64,000 nucleotides of DNA from Clostridiales bacterium. GTDB taxonomy: Bacteria > Bacillota > Clostridia > Lachnospirales > Cellulosilyticaceae. Position numbers and translations under genes: made by a program. Positions 35,322-44,810 of the stretch are shown here, piece after piece. Below the pieces are notes generated by a model that searched no databases, had not been told where the DNA came from, and saw only the letters and a program-made list of their open reading frames with translations. The DNA lies in NCBI GenBank assembly GCA_019418225.1, contig DYCF01000015.1, positions 35,646-99,645 of the forward strand, given 5' to 3'. Position 1 is the first letter of the stretch, and every line of letters begins with the position of its first letter.

Positions 35322-36191
35322 TTATTTAGAACCAGTTATTTCTATATTCTCTAAACTATATTTCTCTTCATGAATTGTAGGTTCTACTCTAAATACTTTT
35401 ACTCCCCTCTTCTTCGCAACTTCAATCAATTCATCCATATATTCACATCTATAGCCAATCAAAATCTCTTCCAGTTCCATACCCAACTCATTTTCAGTAT
35501 AATTTTTTCCCGGACTTCCTTTACATATTTTATCAAATTCCTCTTGTAACTCATTAAACCTTTGACTACTAGTATCATCATTCAAAAAATATGGAATCAT
35601 TTCACTTAGAGTTTTATCCATTGCATCTCTATTATCTTGATAAAAACTCTTTATTACTCTAAATTCTTTTTCATATTTCCAGACTATATCTTTTATAAGA
35701 TAATTTAAAAGTAGTTGTATCTTTGTTTCTTTATCCCAAGGAATATGTTTTCTTTGTTGCATTTGCTCTAAATGATTTCTGTATATTTTATCTATAAGTA
35801 TAGTTCCATTTATTCTCTTCTCCCTATACTCTATTGGATAAATGAATTCATCATTAACCACCTTATATTTTAAGCAATATCCCTTATGGCTATTTGCATA
35901 ATGAGCCCACATTAACATGTTATCATCGTCACTATTATTTGCAAAACTCCCAATTAACATATGTTCTTGCATCATACTATAAATTTCATAAGCAGCTTTT
36001 ATATGTTTCTCTGTGTACCTTACATCTTTCATCTTTTGTACATCTATATATAGATTTCTTCCTTCAAATGGGTCATTTAATTCTTTAGCATAAGAAAGCC
36101 ATATCTCTCCTTTTTCTATCGATAATATTTTTTCTTCTTTTGCTATATCAAGATTTCCATATTTATACAAACTTTTAGGTACCTTCTCCAT
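35322..36191 (-). CDS. DUF2971 domain protein
   Basis: A ~289-residue cytosolic protein. It begins VPKSLYKYGNLDIAKEEKIL and has the family landmarks WLSYAKELNDPFEGR and MLMWAHYANSHKGYCLKY, where conserved acidic, His and Tyr residues resemble an ADP-ribosyltransferase or NAD-using fold seen in some DUF2971 proteins. In-frame starts at 36242 (GTG) and 36230 (ATG) are possible; AAAAGGGAATTGTA before the ATG at 36191 and family alignment favour this one. It is the first gene inside cassette III, and DUF2971 genes are often found in defence islands, but its function is unknown. Confidence 0.7.
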   Translation of the reverse strand: MEKVPKSLYKYGNLDIAKEEKILSIEKGEIWLSYAKELNDPFEGRNLYIDVQKMKDVRYTEKHIKAAYEIYSMMQEHMLIGSFANNSDDDNMLMWAHYANSHKGYCLKYKVVNDEFIYPIEYREKRINGTILIDKIYRNHLEQMQQRKHIPWDKETKIQLLLNYLIKDIVWKYEKEFRVIKSFYQDNRDAMDKTLSEMIPYFLNDDTSSQRFNELQEEFDKICKGSPGKNYTENELGMELEEILIGYRCEYMDELIEVAKKRGVKVFRVEPTIHEEKYSLENIEITGSK

Positions 36192-36329
36192 TACAATTCC
36201 CTTTTCAATTAATTTATTCTTCTCTATCATACATTTCCCCACTTTCTTAGTGCCTCACAAATAACTTCTTATTATCTGTGGTATATACTTCATTTCTACA
36301 AAAAAATAAACTATCACCTTTATTTTATC

Positions 36330-36377
36330 AAAAAGTCTTAATTATTAAAATATTATTTTCAACAATTAAGACTTTTT
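36330..36377 (-). terminator. Terminator of the serine recombinase gene
   Basis: AAAAAGTCTTAATT and AATTAAGACTTTTT form a 14-bp stem flanked by A/T tracts, 39 bp beyond the stop codon of the recombinase. Confidence 0.8.
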
Positions 36378-36415
36378 AGGACTTTCTTTCAATACCAGAC
36401 TCTTAAACCTTACTT

Positions 36416-38783
36416 TTATATTGCCAAAGGTAATCTATACTCCTTATATAGTTCTTCTCTGCTTATCTTGACTTCCTCTGTAAATTCAATATATCTTCCC
36501 ATAGAAAAAGCCACATTGAATATTACTTCAATGTGGCTCTCATATACCTTAACTTGTTTTACATAGTCCCTAATAAACTGCTTGCACTGTGGAATGTTCC
36601 TTGTTAAAACATACTCTTTTACTTTCTTGATTAATCCCATAACTTCCTGTTCCGTTACCTCTTGAATCTGCTGATTTGTATTAATCTCGTTTAACTTATC
36701 ATATCTAGCTTGTAGTTCCTCTTTCTCTTTTTCAAGCTTTGTTAACTTCTCTTTAAAACTACTGATTCCTACACCTTCCATTATGATTTCTACTATCTTA
36801 TCTATCTGCTCTTCTACCTTTTTGAGCTTCTTTTCTACCTCTTTAATTTCAGCTTTACTGCTTCTTTTTGTTTCTGCTATCTTTTCATTAAGAGCTTTCA
36901 CCATTTGTGGTACCATTCTTTCATTTAGTACTACTCGTTCTAACTGGTCTAGCACAAATTCTTCAATCAGATTTTTTCTAATCTCTTTGTTCTTGCATAA
37001 CTTCTTATTTACCTTACAACCACATCTATAAGACCTATACATTTTATCTGTATTACCTCCAGTTCGACTGTTTCCTTGCATAGGACTTCCACACTCTCCG
37101 CACACTGCAATTCCTGTTAGTAAATAAGGTTCTTTTGCTTTCTGTGCTCCACCACTTAACTTGTTATAAGATAATAGCTTTTGTACTTCATCAAAATCAG
37201 CTTGACTAATAATAGCTGGCATTCCACCCTCAATTCTTACCACCTCATTCTCAGCATCAGCAGCTAGTGAATTTGAAAATTTATTTCTACTTTTATCTTT
37301 ATTAAAGGTATAAACTCCTTTGTAACTTTCATTTCTCAATAGATGATATAGGGCTGACTTTGAGAAAGGTCTACCTGTTTTAGTTTTCCATCCTTTTTCA
37401 TGAAGTACATTAAGAATTTGACCATATCCCTTTCCTTCAAGATATAGCTTAAAAATTGTTTTTATAATAATAGCTTCCTTCTCATTAATAATGTATTTTC
37501 CATCAATCCCCACATCATATCCTAATGCAGGCTTTCCACCTGTATGTTTTGCACTTAAAGCATTTTCCATCAGTCCTTTCATTACTTCCCTAGATAAGTT
37601 GGCTGAATAATACTATAGTGATAGGTAGCTCTTTGAAGTCATCTCTAAGCTTTCCCCCACTCCACACCGTACGTGACCCTTTCAGTGTCATACGGCGTTC
37701 CCACAAGTTTATTTATCAATCCTGTACATAAACCTGTCTTGTGGCTATTCCTCCATTCTCATTACAAAAATTTCATCAGTCATGCCACTACTTTCACCTA
37801 GATTAAGATAAGTTATAGCCTTTAACCTTTCCTTATCAATACTTCATTGGTCGTGTCCCTCTGTATTCTAGGCTTCCCTTGTTCCATTATCATTATCTGT
37901 ACATATATCCTTAGGTTATCAGTATAAGCCTGTGAGCTTGCTAGTGCCTATAACACTAGATGGAATTTCATATAGCACAATTTTACTCTACCACACTCAC
38001 TGCACTTGTATGTGCCATATCCATTTCTGAATATCAATCATTTAGACCCGTACCTTCCTGATTTCGTCAGTTCCTATCGGAACATCCTAACCATAGATAT
38101 TTTATAGACCCTAGACCTATATCACTCGACCACCTCTGGTTCGGTTTGCCTCGTCATAATTAATTATCCGTTAGGGTGATTTCTAAGCCTTTTTAACGAG
38201 CTTCTTACCAACTCTTTTCCACGTAAGAGAAAGCAAGTCGTAACTTTGGGATAGCGTTTCAAGACGTTACTCTATCATTCCACTATTCATGATAACAGTT
38301 CTAGTTGCTGAATTTAATCAGTTAACTAAGCTAGTTTTGTATCCTTAATCTACACTAAGGTTTTGTCTAGCAACAAGTCGCACGTGCCATTCCTTCTAAT
38401 ACTGATTCTAACATTACAGATTCCGGACTTCCATCTAGGTTCTCTGTAACACTAATTAATCTAACACCACATTTTTTTAATCTATGTTTATAAACTGCAC
38501 TTGAATACTTATCTCTCGCAAATCTATCTAGTTTATGTACCAATATTGCATCAAACTTGCCTTTTTCGGCATCTTCTATCATCTGCTGAAAAGCTGGTCT
38601 TTTATCAGTTGTAGCTGATTTAGCTCTATCAACATACGATTCTACCACTTCCCAAGGACCATTTCTCCTAGCATACTCTTCCATAATTCTAATTTGAGCA
38701 TCAATTGATTCATCTCTCTGATTATCACTTGAAAACCTTGCATAAAATGCTAATCTTCCTTTACTCACTTTAGTTATTCCCAT
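36416..38783 (-). CDS. Large serine recombinase interrupted by a group II intron
   Basis: Two exons: 38783-38384 and 37614-36416. Joining them across the intron gives 1,599 bases, an exact 532-residue frame, with the junction reading EGMAQYYSANLSREVMKGL, which is the normal sequence of this family. Exon 1 holds the resolvase catalytic domain (YARFSSDNQR with the nucleophile Ser, DRFARDKY). Exon 2 holds the recombinase domain (KHTGGKPALGYDV), a zinc ribbon (CGECGSPM...CGCKVNKKLC) and a coiled-coil (~residues 360-440). Such enzymes integrate and excise phages and mobile elements. AAGGAGGA precedes the ATG at 38783. Without splicing only a 133-residue truncated product (exon 1 plus a few intron codons) can be made. 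Confidence 0.88.
37615..38383 (-). mobile_element. ORF-less group II intron
   Basis: A 769-base insertion on the minus strand begins GTGCGACTTG (5' end consensus GTGYG) and ends CTACCTATCACTAT (AY at the 3' end). Domain V is recognised near 37660-37700: GAACGCCGTATGACACTG, GGGTCACGTACGGTGTGG, followed by domain VI. Removing it restores the recombinase frame. It encodes no maturase, so splicing must be helped in trans; the two RTs in the island are not of the group II intron type. Confidence 0.85.
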
Positions 38784-38848
38784 ATATATTTCCTCCTTTA
38801 ATGCTTCATTAACTGCCATCATAGATATAATATAAGTTTCAAAACTTA

Positions 38849-39028
38849 CTAATTTACACTATGCTCATGCTTTTCTCCTAACATAGATAATGTCATATCT
38901 GCTTCCTTAAATAAGGTATAACAAATATCTGCTAACACTCTATGTTCTGCTATAACTTCAATATCCTCTAATGTAGATTTATCATAACTATGAGCATATA
39001 ATTTTTCCCTTGTAACTACTACTTTCAT
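38849..39028 (-). CDS. Small unknown protein of cassette III
   Basis: A 59-residue ORF (MKVVVTREKLYAHSYDKS at the start, ending GEKHEHSVN) with a good ribosome binding site GATAGGAG eight bases before the ATG. It is acidic and helical, located between the DUF927 region and the recombinase. No family is recognised; such small genes in front of recombinases sometimes act as directionality or regulatory factors, but this is a guess. Confidence 0.55.
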   Translation of the reverse strand: MKVVVTREKLYAHSYDKSTLEDIEVIAEHRVLADICYTLFKEADMTLSMLGEKHEHSVN

Positions 39029-39081
39029 CTGATTAACTCCTATCTTTTATTTTGCTACATTAACGCTATTTGATATAAAAA

Positions 39082-39115
39082 TCACTTGAGCCTAAGCCAC
39101 CCTAGACTCAAGTGA
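39082..39115 (-). terminator. Terminator after the 168-residue gene
   Basis: TCACTTGAG and CTCAAGTGA form a perfect 9-bp stem (extended by CTA/TAG); on the minus strand it is followed by TTTTTATA. Confidence 0.7.
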
Positions 39116-39140
39116 ACAATCTACTTTTTGCTTAGTGATT

Positions 39141-39647
39141 CTAATATGCATCTACATAAAATTCTATACTACATTTTTTTACCTCTAAACATTGTAATGT
39201 AGGGTTTAATAAATCAATCATTTCATCTCTTAACTCAAAAAGTTCTTTTATTTTACTATAATAATCACTTCCACCTCTATGTAACATAAACTGAATATCA
39301 CAATCATTCGTACTAATTTCCCTGATAGTTCCTTCTTGTTCCAGTACCTTTTTTATACTATCAATATTAATTTGGTTCTTAGTGTCATTATCACTTTTAG
39401 GTATTGATACAGTTACTTGATAAATTAATAAGCACTGATGCTCACCATCTATATAAATTTTTTGTGACTCTGCTTGTGGGTCAAGCTTAATACTCACATC
39501 AAATATAGTCCCTGTTTGAATTTGTTGACTTGCTCTGTACTCATCTTCTTGCATCTCTCTATAAATCTCCATAGCTTCCTCCATATCTGAAAAAAAGTTA
39601 TTCATTTGTAATTCTTGTAATTCCTTTGCTACTGTATAATTCATCAT
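39141..39647 (-). CDS. Unknown protein downstream of the DUF927 helicase
   Basis: A 168-residue cytosolic protein with an acidic helical N-terminus (NNFFSDMEEAMEIYREMQED) and alternating strands afterwards. No domain is recognised. It starts 25 bp after the helicase gene and probably forms one operon with it. GAGAGGAAGAAATTATA precedes the double ATG. Confidence 0.55.
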   Translation of the reverse strand: MMNYTVAKELQELQMNNFFSDMEEAMEIYREMQEDEYRASQQIQTGTIFDVSIKLDPQAESQKIYIDGEHQCLLIYQVTVSIPKSDNDTKNQINIDSIKKVLEQEGTIREISTNDCDIQFMLHRGGSDYYSKIKELFELRDEMIDLLNPTLQCLEVKKCSIEFYVDAY

Positions 39648-39672
39648 TATAATTTCTTCCTCTCTAGTCCAA

Positions 39673-41292
39673 TTATTTTAATATCTTTATGACATATACT
39701 TCTGCCTTAAATCCAGCTTCTGTCTTTCGATAGCGTGTGTACCTATCTTTTTCACAGTTTAAATATCCACCTTGTTTTAATTCTTTAAGTACTACTTGGG
39801 CGTCCTCAAATCCTTGTTCTTTTAACATCATTTCAAACTTATTAAGTAACATCTGTACTTCCATATGGTCACCTTTATCAATGATTTTCCCCCAGTAAGT
39901 ACTGCCTGTACATTTACTATCTCTAGCAAATTTACCAATGTTGATATTAATGTACTGCTTAATCTGTTCAATAGCCACTTTGTCAAAGCTACGTCTATAT
40001 AATGCTTTCTTTTCTATTGATAGAAGCATCTGCCATATCTCTGTCCAATTAAACTGTTTTCCTAAAACTTGCTCTGCCAATTTGCCTGTAGTTACAATTG
40101 CTGCAAAACTTTTAGCTCTTCTTTCTGTAAAGGAGTCTACAATATGATTCTCATTAAAGATTTTTAAGACTTCTTCGTAATTAGTGTTATACTTTGACAT
40201 ACATTCATGCTTTCCTATAGAAAGAACATACCTTGCAAAATTATAGGCTAAAAAACCATAATTCTGTTGAATAGTACTACTAATACGCATTGCATTACTT
40301 GCATCCTTTGTAAATACAACATCGTCAATTTCTATGACCCTATTCTGAATACCTACGTTTTTCTTAGCGGAACCAATCAAACTTTTTTCACCAGTTGAAA
40401 AGACTGCTGTATGCCAATTTCCTTTCGTTTGTAGTTCTGCATTTGCATTTAGTCTTGCCTTATCTGTTCCGTTGGCTATAGTATAAATGACACTTGTTAA
40501 ATCATTTTCTTGAGCCATAGATAACTCATCAAACACAAACGGTACACCTTTAATTCCTTTTAATTGCCCTATCAAGGCATTAGATGTTGCATTGTATGTG
40601 CTAACTAATCCATTTCTTTTTGTATCAGCATATCCAAAAGCAGATATGCCCAATCTAACTGCTGTTGTTTTTCCTGTTGATGAATTCCCTTTTAGATGAA
40701 TAATTAATGTATCTAAACTTAACTCTTCACCCACATATCCAATAATAACTGCTGATAAAGCCATTATAAGTACCAGCTCTAATGGAGCATGACCTAGGAC
40801 TTCATTTTCTAGCATTTGAAAATACTTATCTTTATGCCCTTTAGGTTCTAAATCATACTGCCCACAATAAGTAGATTCTACCCCCACTGCATTGTATAAC
40901 TTATAAACTTCTTTACCATCATAACAACCAAACCCAATATTAGTATGCTGGTATTCTATCTCTGCTACTTCTTCTTGATTTCTAAAATGTCTAACAACAT
41001 CTTCAATGTTCCCTCTTACCAAGTCGAGTCCTTTTCCTGCATAAGTAATAAGCTTAAGTGGATTCATATAGTCTGTTCTAGGAACAGTAATCCTATGTCT
41101 TTTCTTAAATGCATTATACTCAACTTCTGCAATAACATCATTTGTATCTATATTCATAAATACTTTTTTAATAGCCATGTAATCTGCAATTTTATAACTT
41201 TGATTCTCATCATCTTCTTTATAAATACCATCCTCTTGCAAGTAGATATAACTATATGGCATATCTACTTGTCTTTCATTAAATTGACTCAT
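39673..41292 (-). CDS. DUF927 domain helicase/ATPase of the mobile element
   Basis: A 539-residue P-loop protein. The DUF927 core holds the Walker A GNSSTGKTTAVRLG near residue 215, Walker B-like VPFVFDELSM near 270, and sensor-like STGEKSL near 312 and QNRVIEIDD. DUF927 proteins are superfamily helicases found in prophages, plasmids and integrative elements, where they act in replication. The C-terminal ~150 residues are probably a winged helix. TTGGAGGAAAGTTGATA precedes the ATG at 41292; the frame is open to 41331 but without a ribosome binding site. Together with the following gene it looks like the replication part of cassette III. Confidence 0.8.
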   Translation of the reverse strand: MSQFNERQVDMPYSYIYLQEDGIYKEDDENQSYKIADYMAIKKVFMNIDTNDVIAEVEYNAFKKRHRITVPRTDYMNPLKLITYAGKGLDLVRGNIEDVVRHFRNQEEVAEIEYQHTNIGFGCYDGKEVYKLYNAVGVESTYCGQYDLEPKGHKDKYFQMLENEVLGHAPLELVLIMALSAVIIGYVGEELSLDTLIIHLKGNSSTGKTTAVRLGISAFGYADTKRNGLVSTYNATSNALIGQLKGIKGVPFVFDELSMAQENDLTSVIYTIANGTDKARLNANAELQTKGNWHTAVFSTGEKSLIGSAKKNVGIQNRVIEIDDVVFTKDASNAMRISSTIQQNYGFLAYNFARYVLSIGKHECMSKYNTNYEEVLKIFNENHIVDSFTERRAKSFAAIVTTGKLAEQVLGKQFNWTEIWQMLLSIEKKALYRRSFDKVAIEQIKQYININIGKFARDSKCTGSTYWGKIIDKGDHMEVQMLLNKFEMMLKEQGFEDAQVVLKELKQGGYLNCEKDRYTRYRKTEAGFKAEVYVIKILK

Positions 41293-41431
41293 TATCAACT
41301 TTCCTCCAATGATATAATAATTACTACTCATCAGGTGTGCACGCCTTGATTAGCTATGTGTTAATAATACAACTAACTATTAGTTTTGAGGAGAAACGAA
41401 ATTTTTATATTTTTCCCATACGCAGTTATGA

Positions 41432-41466
41432 AAAAAGGATTACTACCTAACGCAGTAATCCTTTTT
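41432..41466. terminator. Bidirectional terminator between the 339-residue gene and the helicase
   Basis: AAAAAGGATTACT and AGTAATCCTTTTT form a 13-bp perfect stem with A and T tracts on both sides. Confidence 0.85.
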
Positions 41467-41478
41467 GACTATGATTTA

Positions 41479-42498
41479 TTATTTAATACTTTTAAGCTCA
41501 GTATCTATTTGTAAAATCTTAGCTTCATTCTCTTTTATTTCTTGTTTAATGCTTTTAACCTTCTTGCTTGTATAATGTTTTCGCTTAACTTCTTCTTTCA
41601 AATAACTATTTTTTTCTTGTAAATACTTCTTATTATGTTCTAAACGGCTTCTCATATCTATATATCTAGTAGTTTGATTATAATTACTCACTTTATTATT
41701 AGCTATTTCTCTTAACCACTCTTGTACATCAGTCTCTATCTCAATCTTATTCTCTTCTTGCTTACTTTGCTCTATCTCCTCAATAATATCTTTTAAAATA
41801 TCTATAGATGAATTAACTACTAATGACTCCACTCGTTCCCTAGTTACTACTGCTTCTTTCTCTTGATATTCTTCTAATGTAGTTATTTGTTCTGCTTCTC
41901 TATAATCACTTATATCGTTTATAATTTGTTTAGTAAAATCTCCTACTTTGTTTATGATTTCTATTAAATAGCGATACACCAATACTTTATCATCTACCAT
42001 AAGTGTGGCTTTATTAAATTGTGTTTGTACCTGATATTCCAGTTTTCTATAATGTAACCTCGTTAATGTATAAATGTCATTGATAACTTCATTTAAGTAT
42101 ACCTTTTGTTTATCCGTTAATTTTTCTGTATTAAATGCCAATAAACTATTTACCATATGCCCAACTATTTTTTCTAAATCCTGAACTCTTACATTTTGAA
42201 ACTCTCTATTTAAGAATGCTTCCATTGATTCCTTTATAATTCCCATATTTTCTCTTATATCAATATCTCTATTACTATAATTGCTAGTGTAATAGACAAT
42301 CCACTTTATATCGTTAGCATATTGCTTATTAATATGATACTTACCCTTAACCTTAAATGTATCTAATTCAATGTCAAATATATGATATGCCTTTCTTAAT
42401 TTAGCTCTCTGTTCACCTATTGCTCGATTTAAGCTATCATCTTGTAATCCTTGTGTTACTATTTCAGATAATACATCAGATAAAAAAACTATTTCCAT
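41479..42498 (-). CDS. Coiled-coil protein of unknown function
   Basis: A 339-residue soluble protein, rich in Glu, Lys and Gln. The last ~110 residues (EHNKKYLQEKNSYLKEEVKR onward) are predicted coiled coil. The N-terminal part is helical (SEIVTQGLQDDSLNRAIGEQ). It has no recognised domain. AGGAGTTAGGACAGAAT precedes the ATG and its terminator is at 41432-41466, so it is a single transcript or the end of one. A structural or plasmid-partition-like function would be speculation. Confidence 0.55.
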   Translation of the reverse strand: MEIVFLSDVLSEIVTQGLQDDSLNRAIGEQRAKLRKAYHIFDIELDTFKVKGKYHINKQYANDIKWIVYYTSNYSNRDIDIRENMGIIKESMEAFLNREFQNVRVQDLEKIVGHMVNSLLAFNTEKLTDKQKVYLNEVINDIYTLTRLHYRKLEYQVQTQFNKATLMVDDKVLVYRYLIEIINKVGDFTKQIINDISDYREAEQITTLEEYQEKEAVVTRERVESLVVNSSIDILKDIIEEIEQSKQEENKIEIETDVQEWLREIANNKVSNYNQTTRYIDMRSRLEHNKKYLQEKNSYLKEEVKRKHYTSKKVKSIKQEIKENEAKILQIDTELKSIK

Positions 42499-42606
42499 AT
42501 TCTGTCCTAACTCCTTTATTATGTCTAGTCATTTACATAGTATAACTATCAGACAGAATATACAAGCTTATATTAAAGTATTTAAAAAGAACAACTCACT
42601 ATTTAT

Positions 42607-42714
42607 AAAATCCCGAATTCCCGTCATTTTAGAACTAAATAGATTATATTAAAGTTTAATTAATCTGCATTTTCATATACTCTATTTCTAATCTTAACGG
42701 GAATTCGGGATTTT
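42607..42714. repeat. Long perfect inverted repeat with a 72-base loop
   Basis: AAAATCCCGAATTCCCGT (42607-42624) and ACGGGAATTCGGGATTTT (42697-42714) are perfect 18-bp arms. The loop holds a nested AGATTA...TAATCT dyad. It lies between the ribbon-helix-helix gene and the coiled-coil gene. It could be a replication origin, an oriT-like nick site or a terminator of the minus-strand transcript. Confidence 0.6.
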
Positions 42715-42788
42715 TATGTTTTTATCTCAAACACACTCTCTATTAATTAATAATAATTAATATTAGTTTTTATTAATTATTATTAATT

Positions 42789-43154
42789 TTAACTTTCTTT
42801 AAGATACTCTTTTATTGCTTTATTTATAATTGTACTAACGCATACCTTATTATTTTTCTTTAATATCTTTAGCACATTCAATATTGGTTCCTCTAAATAT
42901 GTAGTATATCTTACCAGCTTTGGCTTATTAGATGTAGTATGTATTCTATCTGTTCGAATTCGAACTCCATCAATAAAGATTCCTTCTTCTTCCTCACTGC
43001 CCTCTATTTCTTCTTCCCCTTCTTGTATTTCTGCATGATTCCTTTCATCATATCCCCATTCTATTCCATACACTTCATCACTCTCTATTGTCTGATTAGG
43101 AAAAAAAATAGGGTTGTCTCTTCTCTTTCTTCTACTGCCATATCCATAACTCAT
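42789..43154 (-). CDS. Ribbon-helix-helix DNA-binding protein
   Basis: A 121-residue protein. The C-terminal ~45 residues (VRYTTYLEEPILNVLKILKK then NNKVCVSTIINKAIKEYL) form a ribbon-helix-helix motif as in CopG/ParG/MobC-type regulators. The N-terminus is basic (GSRRKRRDN), the middle strongly acidic (EEEIEGSEEEEG). AAGGAGAATGAAAT precedes the ATG. Next to the inverted repeat at 42607-42714 it is a candidate copy-number, partition or relaxosome protein of cassette III. Confidence 0.7.
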   Translation of the reverse strand: MSYGYGSRRKRRDNPIFFPNQTIESDEVYGIEWGYDERNHAEIQEGEEEIEGSEEEEGIFIDGVRIRTDRIHTTSNKPKLVRYTTYLEEPILNVLKILKKNNKVCVSTIINKAIKEYLKES

Positions 43155-43388
43155 ATTTCATTCTCCTTAACTTTATGTATACATAAATGTAAACATCTAC
43201 ATCTACGTATTTATTTTACTGTTTTCTATCCTTTTATCTTTAAATGAACCTATATGTGTTCCTATGTTCCTTATAAGGAATTATTATTGCATATAATATT
43301 CCATCATAACTATAATATCTATTTCAAACTTAAACTAATTCAAAAAAAAGAAGCCTTATCTAAAAGGCTCCTCTTAAGTACCACACTA
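43155..43388. other. Intergenic region with a terminator hairpin
   Basis: The right half holds AGCCTT-ATCT-AAAAGGCT (43342-43361), on the minus strand followed by eight T, which ends the 101-residue gene. The left half is AT-rich and should hold the promoter of the ribbon-helix-helix gene. Confidence 0.65.
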
Positions 43389-43694
43389 CTAGTACTCACT
43401 GGCTAGTAGCATGGTACTTTGTCCATCATCAATAATAAATAACTGCTCTTCAATCGGATTCTCTACTATTGCTATGTACTCCTGTTGATAACTTGGCACT
43501 TCTTGCCTATGCTTAATTACTTGCTCCTTTCTTCCGCTCTTATCTGCATGAATTGATAACTCCATAACTTGTAGGTAATCTACCTCTTTACCTGACTCTA
43601 AAAATTTATCAATGATACTCCACATTAATAGTTGCTGCTCTACTGGAACCTCTGCCATTACTCCTGCTGTTACATATCTACTATTATTAAACAT
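43389..43694 (-). CDS. Unknown small protein
   Basis: A 101-residue soluble protein (FNNSRYVTAGVMAEVPVEQQ at the start; IVENPIEEQLFIIDDGQSTM near the end). No domain recognised. The end, 'QLFIIDDGQSTMLLASEY', resembles the short response-type DUF960 family found in Firmicute mobile elements, which I mention with low certainty. GGAGAATAAG precedes the ATG, two bases after the stop of the preceding gene, so both are co-translated. Confidence 0.55.
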   Translation of the reverse strand: MFNNSRYVTAGVMAEVPVEQQLLMWSIIDKFLESGKEVDYLQVMELSIHADKSGRKEQVIKHRQEVPSYQQEYIAIVENPIEEQLFIIDDGQSTMLLASEY

Positions 43695-43695
43695 C

Positions 43696-44034
43696 TTATT
43701 CTCCTCTTATTACTCTAAGCTTATCTTTTGTACCTACTACTACAATGCTATACTCACTATTCATTACAAAAAGATGTTCTTCCCATAACTCATTAATTTC
43801 CATTGACCATTCCGGTTCCGCAACTGCTACATCTAAATAATAGTGTTTTTTTAGTATCTCAAAATCTTGCTCTTCCTCAATAATAGCAATGAAACCTCCC
43901 CAATCTTTATCTACATCTCTATCTTCACCATATTCACCATCTAAGATTTTAAGTAGCTCTTCAACTTTTGATTGTACATCTTTTCCTAATCCCTGTATTT
44001 TAACCATTTCTTTTACTTTTCCTAATTTAATCAT
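43696..44034 (-). CDS. Unknown small acidic protein
   Basis: A 112-residue acidic protein beginning IKLGKVKEMVKIQGLGKDVQ and ending in a hydrophobic strand (EYSIVVVGTKDKLRVIRGE). No domain recognised. GGAGGATATATAG precedes the ATG. It lies between the DUF1643 gene and the 101-residue gene in the same direction and close spacing, so these three may form an operon. Confidence 0.55.
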   Translation of the reverse strand: MIKLGKVKEMVKIQGLGKDVQSKVEELLKILDGEYGEDRDVDKDWGGFIAIIEEEQDFEILKKHYYLDVAVAEPEWSMEINELWEEHLFVMNSEYSIVVVGTKDKLRVIRGE

Positions 44035-44073
44035 CTATATATCCTCCATCTTCTTAGCAAATTAAAAAGCAAC

Positions 44074-44652
44074 CTAATTAGACTCTTTTCCTGTCTTTTT
44101 AGATTGCTTTGTTACTACTTTATTTTGTTCTTTTGGTTTACCCATCTTTAATAACTTAAAGCCACTTCTTACTGATGGAGCTAAAGGGTGCCAACCGTAT
44201 CTACCTTTCTCATCACAGATTTCATATAACTTATTCTCATACTCTTTAATAAGCTCCATCAACTGTTCTACCCTTATCTTTATCTGCTTATTAGTTTCTC
44301 CACCCTTACCAACTGCAACAATAACTGTATCTGTTCTTGCTACACTAGCAAGTATCATCTTATCATTGGTTTCATCTGTTAATAGTTCTATCTTAATATC
44401 ACTATTAATCTCCTCATTAAGCTTTGAGAAGATATTCACTATCTCCACGCTTCCATAACCTAACTTTGAAATGTTATTAATGATATACATAGTAGTTAAA
44501 TCCATTGTTACCGCATTTGCTATTGCTGGATTTAGCATAATAATAGTTGCTTTCTTTAATGAGCTATCCCATTCCTTATATAGTAAATACCTATGATGTC
44601 TATCTTCTGAATAATGTACCTCTGTTGTTATAGTAGATTTCTCTATCTCCAT
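44074..44652 (-). CDS. DUF1643 domain protein
   Basis: A 192-residue protein. The N-terminal strand and the following LYKEWDSSLKKATIIMLNPA are typical of DUF1643, as are the GYGSVEIVNIFSK segment and the end of the domain, GRYGWHPLAP. The C-terminus adds a Lys-rich tail. DUF1643 proteins occur in phages, plasmids and genomic islands; their activity is unknown. The ATG is preceded by GGAGGTGACAAA. It stands downstream of the GTPase gene but after a terminator, so it has its own promoter. Confidence 0.72.
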   Translation of the reverse strand: MEIEKSTITTEVHYSEDRHHRYLLYKEWDSSLKKATIIMLNPAIANAVTMDLTTMYIINNISKLGYGSVEIVNIFSKLNEEINSDIKIELLTDETNDKMILASVARTDTVIVAVGKGGETNKQIKIRVEQLMELIKEYENKLYEICDEKGRYGWHPLAPSVRSGFKLLKMGKPKEQNKVVTKQSKKTGKESN

Positions 44653-44674
44653 TTTGTCACCTCCTAAAATAATA

Positions 44675-44709
44675 AAAGCTACAACCTAATCATCTTAGAT
44701 TGTAGCTTT
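44675..44709 (-). terminator. Terminator of the caspase-GTPase operon
   Basis: AAAGCTACAACCTA and TAGATTGTAGCTTT form a 14-bp stem with one mismatch, about 100 bp after the GTPase stop, followed by T-rich sequence on the minus strand. Confidence 0.75.
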
Positions 44710-44810
44710 CAGATTAATAATATATCTTTCTTATTTATATTATTACGCTTTTTTATTACCGTGGATAATATCAACATCTATTTTGACTATATTTCCTAAT
44801 TTTATAGACA

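Noticed and set aside
36416..37582. 388-residue recombinase C-terminal ORF taken as an independent gene
   Set aside because: Its first Met is internal to the family alignment; the frame continues upstream to the intron boundary and joins exon 1 exactly.
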